Below, one piece after another: positions 54,672 to 62,004 of a stretch of 64,000 nt of DNA. The stretch covers positions 2,376,839 through 2,440,838 of the forward strand of contig NZ_JH379027.1 in the NCBI RefSeq assembly GCF_000235505.1, read 5' to 3'. The stretch's first letter is position 1. Every line of letters starts with the position of its first letter. Origin of the DNA: Hungatella hathewayi WAL-18680. Its GTDB lineage: Bacteria; Bacillota; Clostridia; Lachnospirales; Lachnospiraceae. The translations under genes and the position numbers were made by a program. The notes beneath the pieces are model-generated. The model worked only from the letters and a program-made list of their open reading frames with translations, did no database searches and was not told the origin of the DNA.

Positions 54672-54692
54672 ATAAGAAAAGACAATTGTCTT
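54657..54692. promoter_or_regulatory. two BlaI-type operators
   Basis: AAGACAGATGTAGT (54657-54670) overlaps the -10, and the perfect palindrome AAGACAATTGTCTT (54679-54692) covers the start of transcription. Both share the ACA-NN-TGT core of BlaI/MecI operators. They indicate autoregulation of the downstream pair. Confidence 0.7.
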
Positions 54693-54708
54693 AAAAGGAG
54701 GCGATCAA

Positions 54709-55086
54709 ATGGATAACATAAAGAAACTGCCGGACGCGGAGTTTGACATCATGAAAGTGGTGTGGGCCATGGAACCGCCTGTGACGACGACGGTTATCAG
54801 AGAGCAGCTGGAGAAAGAGAAGGAGTGGAAGATACAGACCATCGTTTCCCTGATGCTGCGCCTGGTAGAGCGCGGTTTCCTTCGCTCGGAAAAACACGGG
54901 AAGGAGCGGTATTATTACCCACTCATAAACCGGGAGGATTACTTAAAATTTGAGACTGGCAGCTTTTTGAAGCAGTATCATGACAGCTCCCTGTTTAACC
55001 TGATCAATACACTGTACGAGGATGAAGCTTTGAGTGACAGTGATATTGATGAGTTGCTGACATGGGCGAAAGAACGGAGGAATTAG
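54709..55086 (+). CDS. BlaI/MecI/CopY-family repressor
   Basis: 125 residues, AAGGAGG upstream. The winged helix is KLPDAEFDIMKVVWAMEPPVTTTVIREQLEKEKEWKIQTIVSLMLRLVERGFLRSEKHGKERYYYPLI. The rest is the dimerisation region. BlaI-type repressors are cleaved after a signal from a BlaR1-type metalloprotease; that gene follows directly (ATG one base after the stop region). Confidence 0.92.
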   Translation: MDNIKKLPDAEFDIMKVVWAMEPPVTTTVIREQLEKEKEWKIQTIVSLMLRLVERGFLRSEKHGKERYYYPLINREDYLKFETGSFLKQYHDSSLFNLINTLYEDEALSDSDIDELLTWAKERRN

Positions 55087-55087
55087 G

Positions 55088-56788
55088 ATGAAGAACTTAA
55101 TGACGACATTGCTTCTGTGTTCCGTCAATATGTCAGCGCTTGCGCTGTTTTATATGTTCCTGACGCCATTTTTGACAAAGCATTATTCCGCTGCCGGCCG
55201 TTATTACACGTGGCTTGTCATTGTAGTGGGACTGATTATCCCGTTCCGCCCTCATTTTGGTAATCCTGTTGTCAAGGTTCCCATGCCGGGGCGTACAGCC
55301 GCACCTGTTATCCGGCCTGGGAACGGGATGCAGGTAACGGGCCCTGTTTCAAATGTTGTACCGTCCGCCATAAGCACAATCTCCTGGTGGCAGGCCGCGG
55401 CCGTGATATGGCTGGCGGGGGTGATTGTATTTCTTGTCTACCACGGAATCAAACATTACCGCTTCTTAAAGCTGACGGCGCGATGGAGCAGGAATGTCAC
55501 GGACGAAGGGACGCTGGCGCTTGTCCGGGAGCTGAAAACGCAGATGGGTATCACGCATGATATTGGCCTGGAGTTGTGCGGCAGCATAGGAAGCCCCATG
55601 CTGATCGGCATTGCAAGGCCCCGGATTCTGTTGCCGGAAATGGACTTGGGAGAAGAGGAACTTCGGTTTATATTGAAGCATGAGTTGATTCATTATAAAA
55701 GAAAAGATATCTGGTATAAATTCCTGGTATTGGTGGCGAGCGCCATCCATTGGTTTAACCCTATCGTGTACCTGATGGCAAAAGTAATTGATATCCAGTG
55801 TGAACTGTCCTGCGACGGGGAAGTGGTCCGTGCGGAAGATGCGGATACCCGCCTGTTTTACAGCGAGACCATTATCGGGGTCATCAGATACCAGTCAAAA
55901 CTGAAAACCGTGTTATCAACTAATTTTTATGGAGGTAAAAAAGGCATGAAAGAGCGGATTTTTTCAATTATGGATATGGGAAAAAAGAAGGCAGGTATAG
56001 CCGTTATCTGTGGCGTTGTGGTGCTCACAATGGGAACGGGGGCAGTCGTAGTGGCAAATGCGGAGACAAAGCCTCCGGTGGAAATGACGAAGGATGACAC
56101 CATGATTAATGCTCATCTGGGAGTTTCATTTGTTCCGAATCCCGATATTTATGGCGCATATGCCGGTTTTGGAATTACCATTTCGGAGGACGGCACAAAG
56201 CTGCTCTATGAGGGCCAGCCCGTGCGGCTGTTTGTAGATGAGGCGGCGGAATCGTGGGCGTTCTATCTGGATGGAGCCGGGACTTTGAATCTGTCGGCTG
56301 TCAGAAATGCTGACGGTGAGATTGCGGGAATTGAGCCCATTTCAGAGCAGAAGGCACAGGAATACCAGGACACGTATTTTGCAGAAGGCATCAGCGGAAA
56401 CTTTGCAGTCAACGAGCCGGTGCAGGAGCAGGAATATGCGAAGGCGCAGGAAAATGTTCAGGAAGGCGAGAGTAAATTCGAGCAGTATGAGCCATTTGGT
56501 ATCACCTATTCAGCGGCAGATGGAGCATTGTATTCCAACGGCCAGCGTGTGAAAATGCTCGTCGATCAGGATGCGGCAGGCGGGTTTACCACGTTCTGGA
56601 CCGATGAGAACGGAACGGTAAATCTGTCCGTGATTCGTGATACCTCCGGCCAGATAACCGGTGTGGAGAGCATATCAGATGGGAAGGCGCAGGAATATAA
56701 AGCCGTCTTGGCGGACATGGAAGAGAAGGCGCCGGATGGATTGGAAGAACGAGTAGAAAAAAGAATAAACGAACGGTATTCCAATTAA
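55088..56788 (+). CDS. BlaR1/MecR1-like M56 membrane metallopeptidase with duplicated sensor domain
   Basis: 566 residues, GGAGGAATTAGG upstream. Three N-terminal membrane segments (about 6-30, 36-54, 97-118) and another near 300-320. The gluzincin motif HELIH is at residues 198-202, followed by HWFNPIVYLMAKVIDIQCELSCDGEVV, the M56 signature with the distal Glu. After the last membrane helix there is no penicillin-binding domain. Instead two related ~75-residue modules occur: FGITISEDGTKLLYEGQPV..GIEPISEQKAQEY and FGITYSAADGALYSNGQRV..GVESISDGKAQEY. It should cleave or inactivate the upstream BlaI-like repressor on sensing an extracellular signal, which is probably not a beta-lactam. Confidence 0.9.
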   Translation: MKNLMTTLLLCSVNMSALALFYMFLTPFLTKHYSAAGRYYTWLVIVVGLIIPFRPHFGNPVVKVPMPGRTAAPVIRPGNGMQVTGPVSNVVPSAISTISWWQAAAVIWLAGVIVFLVYHGIKHYRFLKLTARWSRNVTDEGTLALVRELKTQMGITHDIGLELCGSIGSPMLIGIARPRILLPEMDLGEEELRFILKHELIHYKRKDIWYKFLVLVASAIHWFNPIVYLMAKVIDIQCELSCDGEVVRAEDADTRLFYSETIIGVIRYQSKLKTVLSTNFYGGKKGMKERIFSIMDMGKKKAGIAVICGVVVLTMGTGAVVVANAETKPPVEMTKDDTMINAHLGVSFVPNPDIYGAYAGFGITISEDGTKLLYEGQPVRLFVDEAAESWAFYLDGAGTLNLSAVRNADGEIAGIEPISEQKAQEYQDTYFAEGISGNFAVNEPVQEQEYAKAQENVQEGESKFEQYEPFGITYSAADGALYSNGQRVKMLVDQDAAGGFTTFWTDENGTVNLSVIRDTSGQITGVESISDGKAQEYKAVLADMEEKAPDGLEERVEKRINERYSN

Positions 56789-56804
56789 ATCCAACCAAGT
56801 AAGA

Positions 56805-56833
56805 CCTCGGGCCAAATTGGCCCGGGGCCTTTT
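56805..56833 (+). terminator. terminator after the blaR1-like gene
   Basis: CCTCGGGCC with GGCCCGGGG form a GC-rich stem around AAATT, followed by CC and T4. Confidence 0.75.
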
Positions 56834-56871
56834 GCGCAAAATTTAACAGCCAGATTCGAAAAATCCGGCTG

Positions 56872-57114
56872 TCAATCTTCGTCCTTAATAATAATTTCTG
56901 AAATATCACATTCTAAAGCCTTACAAATTCTTGATATTACATCTAAATCCACTCTTTTTATTTCTGATTTGCAATATCTCTGTAAAGCATTATATGCAAT
57001 CCCAGTCATTCGGCAGAGCGAATTCTTAGAGATGCCTTTGGCTTCCATAACAGGCATGATGTCTACATAGTAGATTGGATAATCTGTTATTTCAATAATC
57101 TCTTTTTTCTGCAT
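56872..57114 (-). CDS. small XRE-type (Cro/C1) HTH protein
   Basis: 80 residues, AGAGGGA upstream. HTH: IMPVMEAKGISKNSLCRMTGIAYNALQRYCKSEIKRVDLDVISRICKALECDISEII. It consists of little beyond the DNA-binding domain, like YozG-type regulators. Divergent from splB. Confidence 0.88.
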   Translation of the reverse strand: MQKKEIIEITDYPIYYVDIMPVMEAKGISKNSLCRMTGIAYNALQRYCKSEIKRVDLDVISRICKALECDISEIIIKDED

Positions 57115-57264
57115 AGTCGTCCCTCTTGCTACTGATTATACCACAATTGACATACTTATTACATGCAATATGCCAAATATTCCAGATTTGTGGATGGGAT
57201 AGTTTCCTCCCCGCCGGAGATACTGGAAGTAAACTCATTTATCCAGGAAAGAGAGGAATCAGTT

Positions 57265-58260
57265 ATGAAATTCAACGCCGTCTACTACGAGCCGGACAGT
57301 CTGGCTTATCCACTGGGGGAGCAGCTTCGGGAGACATTCAAAGACCTCCCCTGGATTCCCATCGACAGTCACAATTCCATCAAGGAAATGCAGGAGAAAC
57401 CAAACTCTGAGTTCGGTAAAATGAAGCGCAATCTGATCGTAGGCATCCGGAAAACCCACAAATATGTGGAAAATCAGAAGGTGTCGGACTACCTGGTGCC
57501 CTACACCTCCTCCGGCTGCACCGCCATGTGTCTCTACTGTTATCTGGTCTGCAACTACAACAAATGCGCCTACCTCCGTCTCTTCGTCAACCGGGAGCAG
57601 ATGCTGGACCGCATCATCAAGCGGGGCCAGAAAAGCGAAATCCCCCTCACCTTCGAGATTGGCAGTAACAGCGATTTAGTCCTGGAAAATACCATCACCG
57701 GCAACCTGCTCTATACGATTCCACGCTTTGCCAGAGAGGGAACCGGCAGCATCACATTTCCCACAAAATTCCATATGGTGGACCCCTTGCTGGACCTGCC
57801 CCACCAGGGCAAAACCATCTTCCGCATGAGCGTCAATCCCCAGCCCATCATCAGTAAAATAGAGCTTGGAACCTCCAGCCTGTCAAAACGAATCGAGGCG
57901 GTGAACAAGATGTGTGAAGCCGGATACCCCTGCGGTCTCCTGATCGCCCCAGTCATCCTGACGGAGAACTGGAAAATGCTGTACACCGGTCTGCTGGAAG
58001 AACTGCGGGACGGTCTGACCGAAAAAGCCAGAAACCAGATGTTCTTAGAAATCATTTTGATGACCTACTCCTACATTCACCGTGCCATCAACAGCGAAGC
58101 ATTTCCAAACGCTCCGGAGCTTTATGACACGGAGCAGATGACGGGAAGAGGCCGCGGCCGTTACTGCTACCGGCCGGAGGTGAGAGCGGAGGCGGAAACA
58201 TATCTTCGGGGTGAAATCAAGCGGATTCTCGGTGATATGCATATCCTGTATATCAGCTGA
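57265..58260 (+). CDS. splB: spore photoproduct lyase
   Basis: 331 residues from ATG 57265 with GAGAGGA upstream; the frame opens earlier, at 57163, without a site. The radical SAM cluster is in SSGCTAMCLYCYL (Cx3Cx2C spacing, as in SplB). Later family blocks are FEIGSNSDLVLENTITGNLLYTIPRF, GSITFPTKFHMVDPLL, FRMSVNPQPIISKIELGTSSL and the conserved Cys in GYPCGLLIAPVI. It repairs UV-induced 5-thyminyl-5,6-dihydrothymine during spore germination, so the host is a spore former. It ends near an RGRGRYCYRPEVR segment, typical. Confidence 0.9.
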   Translation: MKFNAVYYEPDSLAYPLGEQLRETFKDLPWIPIDSHNSIKEMQEKPNSEFGKMKRNLIVGIRKTHKYVENQKVSDYLVPYTSSGCTAMCLYCYLVCNYNKCAYLRLFVNREQMLDRIIKRGQKSEIPLTFEIGSNSDLVLENTITGNLLYTIPRFAREGTGSITFPTKFHMVDPLLDLPHQGKTIFRMSVNPQPIISKIELGTSSLSKRIEAVNKMCEAGYPCGLLIAPVILTENWKMLYTGLLEELRDGLTEKARNQMFLEIILMTYSYIHRAINSEAFPNAPELYDTEQMTGRGRGRYCYRPEVRAEAETYLRGEIKRILGDMHILYIS

Positions 58261-58422
58261 CATTTCTCCAATAGTATCCCTTGGGAAACAGGCCCTCCCT
58301 CCGGTGCCTATCCCACTTAAAAGTGCGTACTTCCCATCAAAACTGCAGGGGCCTATAATAGAACCATAGGAAATGGCCATTTCTCAACAATATAACGATG
58401 CAGAGAAAAGGAGCAGACAAAG

Positions 58423-58818
58423 ATGAAGAGAGTAGTAGAATTTTTGCAGGCAAATCCGGTGCAGTACCTGGCAACCGTTGGAAGAGATGGGAAGGCGAAA
58501 TGCCGTCCGTTCATGTTCTGTTTTGAGAGAGAGGGAAAACTGTGGTTCTGCACCAACAATACCAAAGAGGTATACAAGGATATGCAGGCCAACCCGGAAG
58601 TGGAGGTGTCCGTCTCCAGCCCGGAGTACGCCTGGATTCGCCTTCACGGCAGAGCCGTTTTTGAGAACAATATGGAGATAAAGAAAGGCGCGCTGGAAAA
58701 TCCAATCGTCAAGAGCCAGTACGAGACCCCGGAAAACCCGATTTTCGAAGTGTTTTACCTGGAAAATGCCCACGGCCTGATTGCCGATTTCTCCGGTAAT
58801 CCGCCCTATACATTTTAA
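58423..58818 (+). CDS. pyridoxamine 5'-phosphate oxidase-family FMN-binding protein
   Basis: 131 residues, AAAGGAG upstream. Split-barrel FMN fold: VVEFLQANPVQYLATVGRDGKAKCRPFMFCFEREGKLWFCTNNTKEVYKDMQANPEVEVS, then WIRLHGRAVFENN and a final FYLENAHGLIADFSG. Probably a small flavin reductase of unknown substrate. It is convergent with the HxlR-type regulator and shares its terminator. Confidence 0.9.
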   Translation: MKRVVEFLQANPVQYLATVGRDGKAKCRPFMFCFEREGKLWFCTNNTKEVYKDMQANPEVEVSVSSPEYAWIRLHGRAVFENNMEIKKGALENPIVKSQYETPENPIFEVFYLENAHGLIADFSGNPPYTF

Positions 58819-58839
58819 AGCCACAATAGTACTGTAAAA

Positions 58840-58868
58840 AACCAGGAAGAGCATCAGTCTTCCTGGTT
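58840..58868. terminator. bidirectional terminator
   Basis: AACCAGGAAGA-gcatcag-TCTTCCTGGTT, a perfect 11-bp stem with A-rich and T-rich flanks. The stop codon of the hxlR-type gene lies within its loop. Confidence 0.8.
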
Positions 58869-59192
58869 TAACTGTTCCCGGTACCCGTTGCCCCAGGCCA
58901 CCATGGAGTCCATGATGGGCTTTAAGCTGAAGCCGGTCTCGGTCAGCGTGTACTCCACCCGGGGCGGCACCTCAGGATAGACCTTCCGTGTGAGAAGCCC
59001 GTCCGCCTCCATACTTCGCAGATGGCTGGTCAGTACCTTCTGGGTAATGCCGGTGACAGATTTCATCAATTCACTGAACCGCTTCGTCCCTGTCATCAAA
59101 TCCCGGATAATCAGAACCTTCCACTTGTCCCCAATCAGCTGAAGGGTCAGTTCCACCGGGCAGTCCGGTATTTTTCTTTCGGAATTCATCAT
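58854..59192 (-). CDS. HxlR-family winged-helix regulator
   Basis: 112 residues, AGGAGG upstream; two adjacent ATGs. HxlR signature: CPVELTLQLIGDKWKVLIIRDLMTGTKRFSELMKSVTGITQKVLTSHLRSMEADGLLTRKVYPEVPPRVEYTLTETG. The Cys before PVE is the conserved redox-type Cys of this family. Target genes are not evident; the flavoprotein next to it is convergent. Confidence 0.92.
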   Translation of the reverse strand: MMNSERKIPDCPVELTLQLIGDKWKVLIIRDLMTGTKRFSELMKSVTGITQKVLTSHLRSMEADGLLTRKVYPEVPPRVEYTLTETGFSLKPIMDSMVAWGNGYREQLNQED

Positions 59193-59386
59193 ACATACCT
59201 CCTAATAGTATATGAAAGGATATACAGATAAAAGTATACTAATATCGTCATTATAGACCTGTCAGGAAAAAAGAGCAAGCAGTTACCAGAAAATTGTGGT
59301 AAAGTGGAGACAGAAGCGCAGGAGACAGAAACGCACGGAGTCAGTGATCAACAGAACATCAGAACAACAGGAAAGGAGACAGGGCG

Positions 59387-60313
59387 ATGGATTGGAGAAC
59401 TTATCTAAGCGACAGACCTGCTGATACTTATATCTATCAGCAGGAGCCCTATGAGGCGCAGACACAGCGCGCGGCCAGATGGCTCAAAGAGGCGGACGCC
59501 GTATTGATTGGCGCGGGTGCGGGGCTTTCCACCGCAGCCGGTCTCAACTACGGGGGCCAGCGTTTTACGGAAAATTTTGGAGAGTTTATCGAACGGTACG
59601 GTCAGGAAGCCATGCCGGACATGTATGCCGCCGGATTCTACCCCTTCCCCACGGAGGAGGAGCGCTGGGGCTACTGGTCCAGACATGCCCTCGTCAACCG
59701 GATAGAGCCGGAGGGGCTGCCACTGTACCGGGAACTCCATGAGCTTGTCAAAGCGAAGGAGCATTTCGTCCTGACCACCAATGTGGATCACCAGTTCTGG
59801 AAAGCCGGATTTGACGACCACCGGATATTTGCCACCCAGGGCGATTACGGACTGATCCAGTGCCAAAAGGGCTGTCACAGCAAAACCTACGATGCCACAG
59901 AACTGTTTGTCCAAATGGATAGGGAGAGAAAGGACTGCAAAATTCCTCCCAGTCTGGTCCCCAGATGCCCGGTCTGCAATGGCCCCATGACCATGAATCT
60001 CCGCTGTGACCAGTATTTTGTGGAAGACGAACACTGGGAGGAAGCGGCGGCCCGGTATGAAGCATTTTTAACCGGAATGGAAGGAAAGCAGCTGGTACTT
60101 TTGGAGTGCGGCGTCGGCCTGTTCAACACCCCAGTCATCATCCGCTTTCCATTTGAGCATATGATGGCGTCCCACCCGGCCTGGCGACTGATACGCCTGA
60201 ACCTGGACGAGGCCGTCGTGCCGGAGAGTCTGACCCACCGGTCCGCCGGAATATCCATGGATATTGCCAGGAGTATATTAGACATCAAGCAGAAAGCAGA
60301 AGGAATCCAATAG
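59387..60313 (+). CDS. class M sirtuin (SirTM), protein ADP-ribosyltransferase-type
   Basis: 308 residues, AAAGGAGA upstream. NAD-binding GAGAGLSTAAGLNYGG at about 41-56, long loop RFTENFGEFIERYG, and FVLTTNVDHQFWKAGF. A zinc ribbon uses CQKGCH and RCPVCNGPM. ATQGDYGLIQCQ replaces the catalytic-His loop of ordinary deacetylase sirtuins, as in SirTM proteins, which ADP-ribosylate lipoylated GcvH-L. The macrodomain gene follows, as expected, but GcvH-L and lipoate ligase genes are not adjacent. Its last codons belong to a 42-bp tandem duplication. Confidence 0.85.
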   Translation: MDWRTYLSDRPADTYIYQQEPYEAQTQRAARWLKEADAVLIGAGAGLSTAAGLNYGGQRFTENFGEFIERYGQEAMPDMYAAGFYPFPTEEERWGYWSRHALVNRIEPEGLPLYRELHELVKAKEHFVLTTNVDHQFWKAGFDDHRIFATQGDYGLIQCQKGCHSKTYDATELFVQMDRERKDCKIPPSLVPRCPVCNGPMTMNLRCDQYFVEDEHWEEAAARYEAFLTGMEGKQLVLLECGVGLFNTPVIIRFPFEHMMASHPAWRLIRLNLDEAVVPESLTHRSAGISMDIARSILDIKQKAEGIQ

Positions 60314-60372
60314 AAATCAGGGACTGCCAGGCAGAAAGCAGAAGGAATCCAATAGGAATCAGGGACTGTCAG
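60289..60372 (+). repeat. 42-bp tandem duplication across the sirtuin stop codon
   Basis: 60289-60330 and 60331-60372 differ at two bases only. The first copy contains the final sirtuin codons and TAG; the second and further decayed pieces (AGAAATCAGAAGAT twice, up to about 60420) fill the spacer to the macrodomain gene. Confidence 0.85.
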
Positions 60373-60453
60373 GTAGAAATCAGAAGATATCAAATAGAAA
60401 TCAGAAGATAACAAATGAAAAGCAGAAAATCTCAATCAAAAAGAGGAGAGCCA

Positions 60454-61248
60454 ATGAACCAGGAAGAACGACTGGAATATCTAATACGGTATCTGATAAA
60501 TGAGTCCACAACCTATAAAGATTTACATTACACCCCATCGGAAGCCCCCCGCATCCTTCGCTCCCTCATGAACCTGCGCATGCCCGGCCCGGTCAGTCAG
60601 GAGTTCCTGGACATTCAGGATGCCTACCTAAAGGAAGAGTCCCGCCGCCGCGGAAGCGTGGAGCCGGATACTATCCCCACGGTCCGGGAGTCCTGCCACA
60701 GCAGTCACAGATTCGCAGACAGAATCTCCATCTGGCAGGGGGACATCACAAGACTGAAAGTGGACGCCATCGTCAATGCCGCCAACTCCCAGCTGCTTGG
60801 CTGTTTCGTCCCCTGCCACGGCTGCATCGACAATGCCATTCACTCGGCGGCAGGGCTGGAACTGCGGGAAGAGTGCGCCAAAATCATGGAGAGCCAGCAG
60901 ACGGAAGAACCCACCGGCCAGGCCAAAATCACAAACGCCTACAACCTCCCATGCCGCCACGTCCTCCACACCGTAGGCCCCATCATAGGCTGGAGCCTGA
61001 CAGACAACGACTGTGAACAATTAAAATCCTGCTACCGCTCCTGCATGGACCTGGCGGACGAACACCATTTAGAAAGCATCGCCTTCTGCTGCATTTCCAC
61101 CGGAGAATTCCATTTCCCCAACGACAAAGCCGCCGAAATCGCCGTCCAAACCGTGGAAACATGCCTGGAGACCAGCAGCATCCGCCGTATTATCTTCAAC
61201 GTATTCAAGGACAACGATTTCCACATTTATGAATCCCTGTTCCGGTAA
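60454..61248 (+). CDS. zinc-dependent macrodomain protein, ADP-ribosyl hydrolase
   Basis: 264 residues from ATG 60454, with GAGGAGAG upstream. After an ~85-residue N-terminal extension (EERLEYLIRYLINES.., a Zn-macro feature) the macrodomain runs from about 90: ISIWQGDITRLKVDAIVNAANSQLLGCFVPCHGCIDNAIHSAAG, with the Cys-x-x-x-x-His-x-Cys zinc-site block. Then TGQAKITNAYNLPCRHVLHTVGP, and CISTGEFHFPNDKAAEIAV. These enzymes remove ADP-ribose from SirTM targets, so with the sirtuin it makes a reversible modification pair. Confidence 0.9.
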   Translation: MNQEERLEYLIRYLINESTTYKDLHYTPSEAPRILRSLMNLRMPGPVSQEFLDIQDAYLKEESRRRGSVEPDTIPTVRESCHSSHRFADRISIWQGDITRLKVDAIVNAANSQLLGCFVPCHGCIDNAIHSAAGLELREECAKIMESQQTEEPTGQAKITNAYNLPCRHVLHTVGPIIGWSLTDNDCEQLKSCYRSCMDLADEHHLESIAFCCISTGEFHFPNDKAAEIAVQTVETCLETSSIRRIIFNVFKDNDFHIYESLFR

Positions 61249-61296
61249 AGCTCCAATCTGCAAAATATGCGGACTTTTTATCAGACCTATGAGAAA

Positions 61297-61315
61297 TGCC
61301 AGACACTGTCTGGCA
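61297..61315. promoter_or_regulatory. perfect dyad downstream of the macrodomain gene
   Basis: TGCCAGACA-c-TGTCTGGCA, 9-bp arms with a single central base and no T tract. It is 47 nt upstream of the marR promoter. More like a protein-binding site than a terminator; binder unknown. Confidence 0.4.
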
Positions 61316-61361
61316 AATTGAGCTGGTCCCATTACTGTGAACTTCTTTCTATTAAAAACAC

Positions 61362-61389
61362 TTGACAAACCCAGGCAAACAATTATAAT
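61362..61389 (+). promoter_or_regulatory. promoter of the marR gene
   Basis: TTGACA, 16-bp spacer, TATAAT: both boxes perfect. The MarR operator abuts the -10. Confidence 0.85.
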
Positions 61390-61405
61390 AAGTAGTAAGC
61401 TACTT
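61390..61405. promoter_or_regulatory. MarR operator 1
   Basis: AAGTAGTAAGCTACTT, inverted repeat GTAG-N4-CTAC, directly after the -10 of the marR promoter. Confidence 0.7.
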
Positions 61406-61430
61406 AATTTCCAAAAAAGGAGAATCCAAC

Positions 61431-61889
61431 ATGACAAACCCTCCAGATGACAAACCAATTGGTCTGAAAATCGCCATTATCGACAGGGCGTTTAAGCGAA
61501 GAATGGATGAGCGGGCGGGCAGTATGGGACTGACATCGGTGCAGCTGCGTGTCCTTGGAAGAATCAGCCTGCTGGAATCTGCCGGCGTTTTGGAGATTAA
61601 CCAGCGGGATTTGGAGGAGGCGGTGCAGGTCACCCATCCAACCATGACCGGCATCATCAAGCGCCTGGAGAACAAGGGATTTGTCACATGTATGCCCAGC
61701 CCCACGGACAAACGTTACAAGAAAATCACCTGCACCCCCAAAGGCGCCGGCGTTCACAGGGAGCTGGCGGAGCAGGACCAGGAGGTTTTGCTGGAACTGT
61801 GCCACGGATTCACCCAGGAGGACATGGACACCTTTCACCGGCTGACCAGCCGCCTGTTGGAAAATGTATCGGATGAGCATATGTTTTGA
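61431..61889 (+). CDS. MarR-family regulator
   Basis: 152 residues, AAAGGAG upstream. Winged helix: LTSVQLRVLGRISLLESAGVLEINQRDLEEAVQVTHPTMTGIIKRLENKGFVTCMPSPTDKRYKKITCTPKG. The same GTAG-N4-CTAC palindrome stands before this gene and before the MATE transporter, so it probably represses both until a toxic ligand binds. Confidence 0.92.
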   Translation: MTNPPDDKPIGLKIAIIDRAFKRRMDERAGSMGLTSVQLRVLGRISLLESAGVLEINQRDLEEAVQVTHPTMTGIIKRLENKGFVTCMPSPTDKRYKKITCTPKGAGVHRELAEQDQEVLLELCHGFTQEDMDTFHRLTSRLLENVSDEHMF

Positions 61890-61946
61890 GAACATGGCAA
61901 ATGGCCGGAGACAATCCGCACCGTTTGCTTTTTTACCGGCAAATAG

Positions 61947-61958
61947 GTAGCATGCTAC
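61947..61958. promoter_or_regulatory. MarR operator 2, before the MATE gene
   Basis: GTAGCATGCTAC, a perfect palindrome with the same GTAG-N4-CTAC pattern as operator 1, 47 nt before the transporter start. Confidence 0.7.
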
Positions 61959-62004
61959 GAATAAAAACAGTAAAAAGAATCAACTAGTTTGGAGGAAAAA
62001 CAAT

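Noticed and set aside
55088-56788. Beta-lactam sensor (true blaR1/mecR1)
   Set aside because: No penicillin-binding SxxK/SxN/KTG domain and no beta-lactamase gene nearby.
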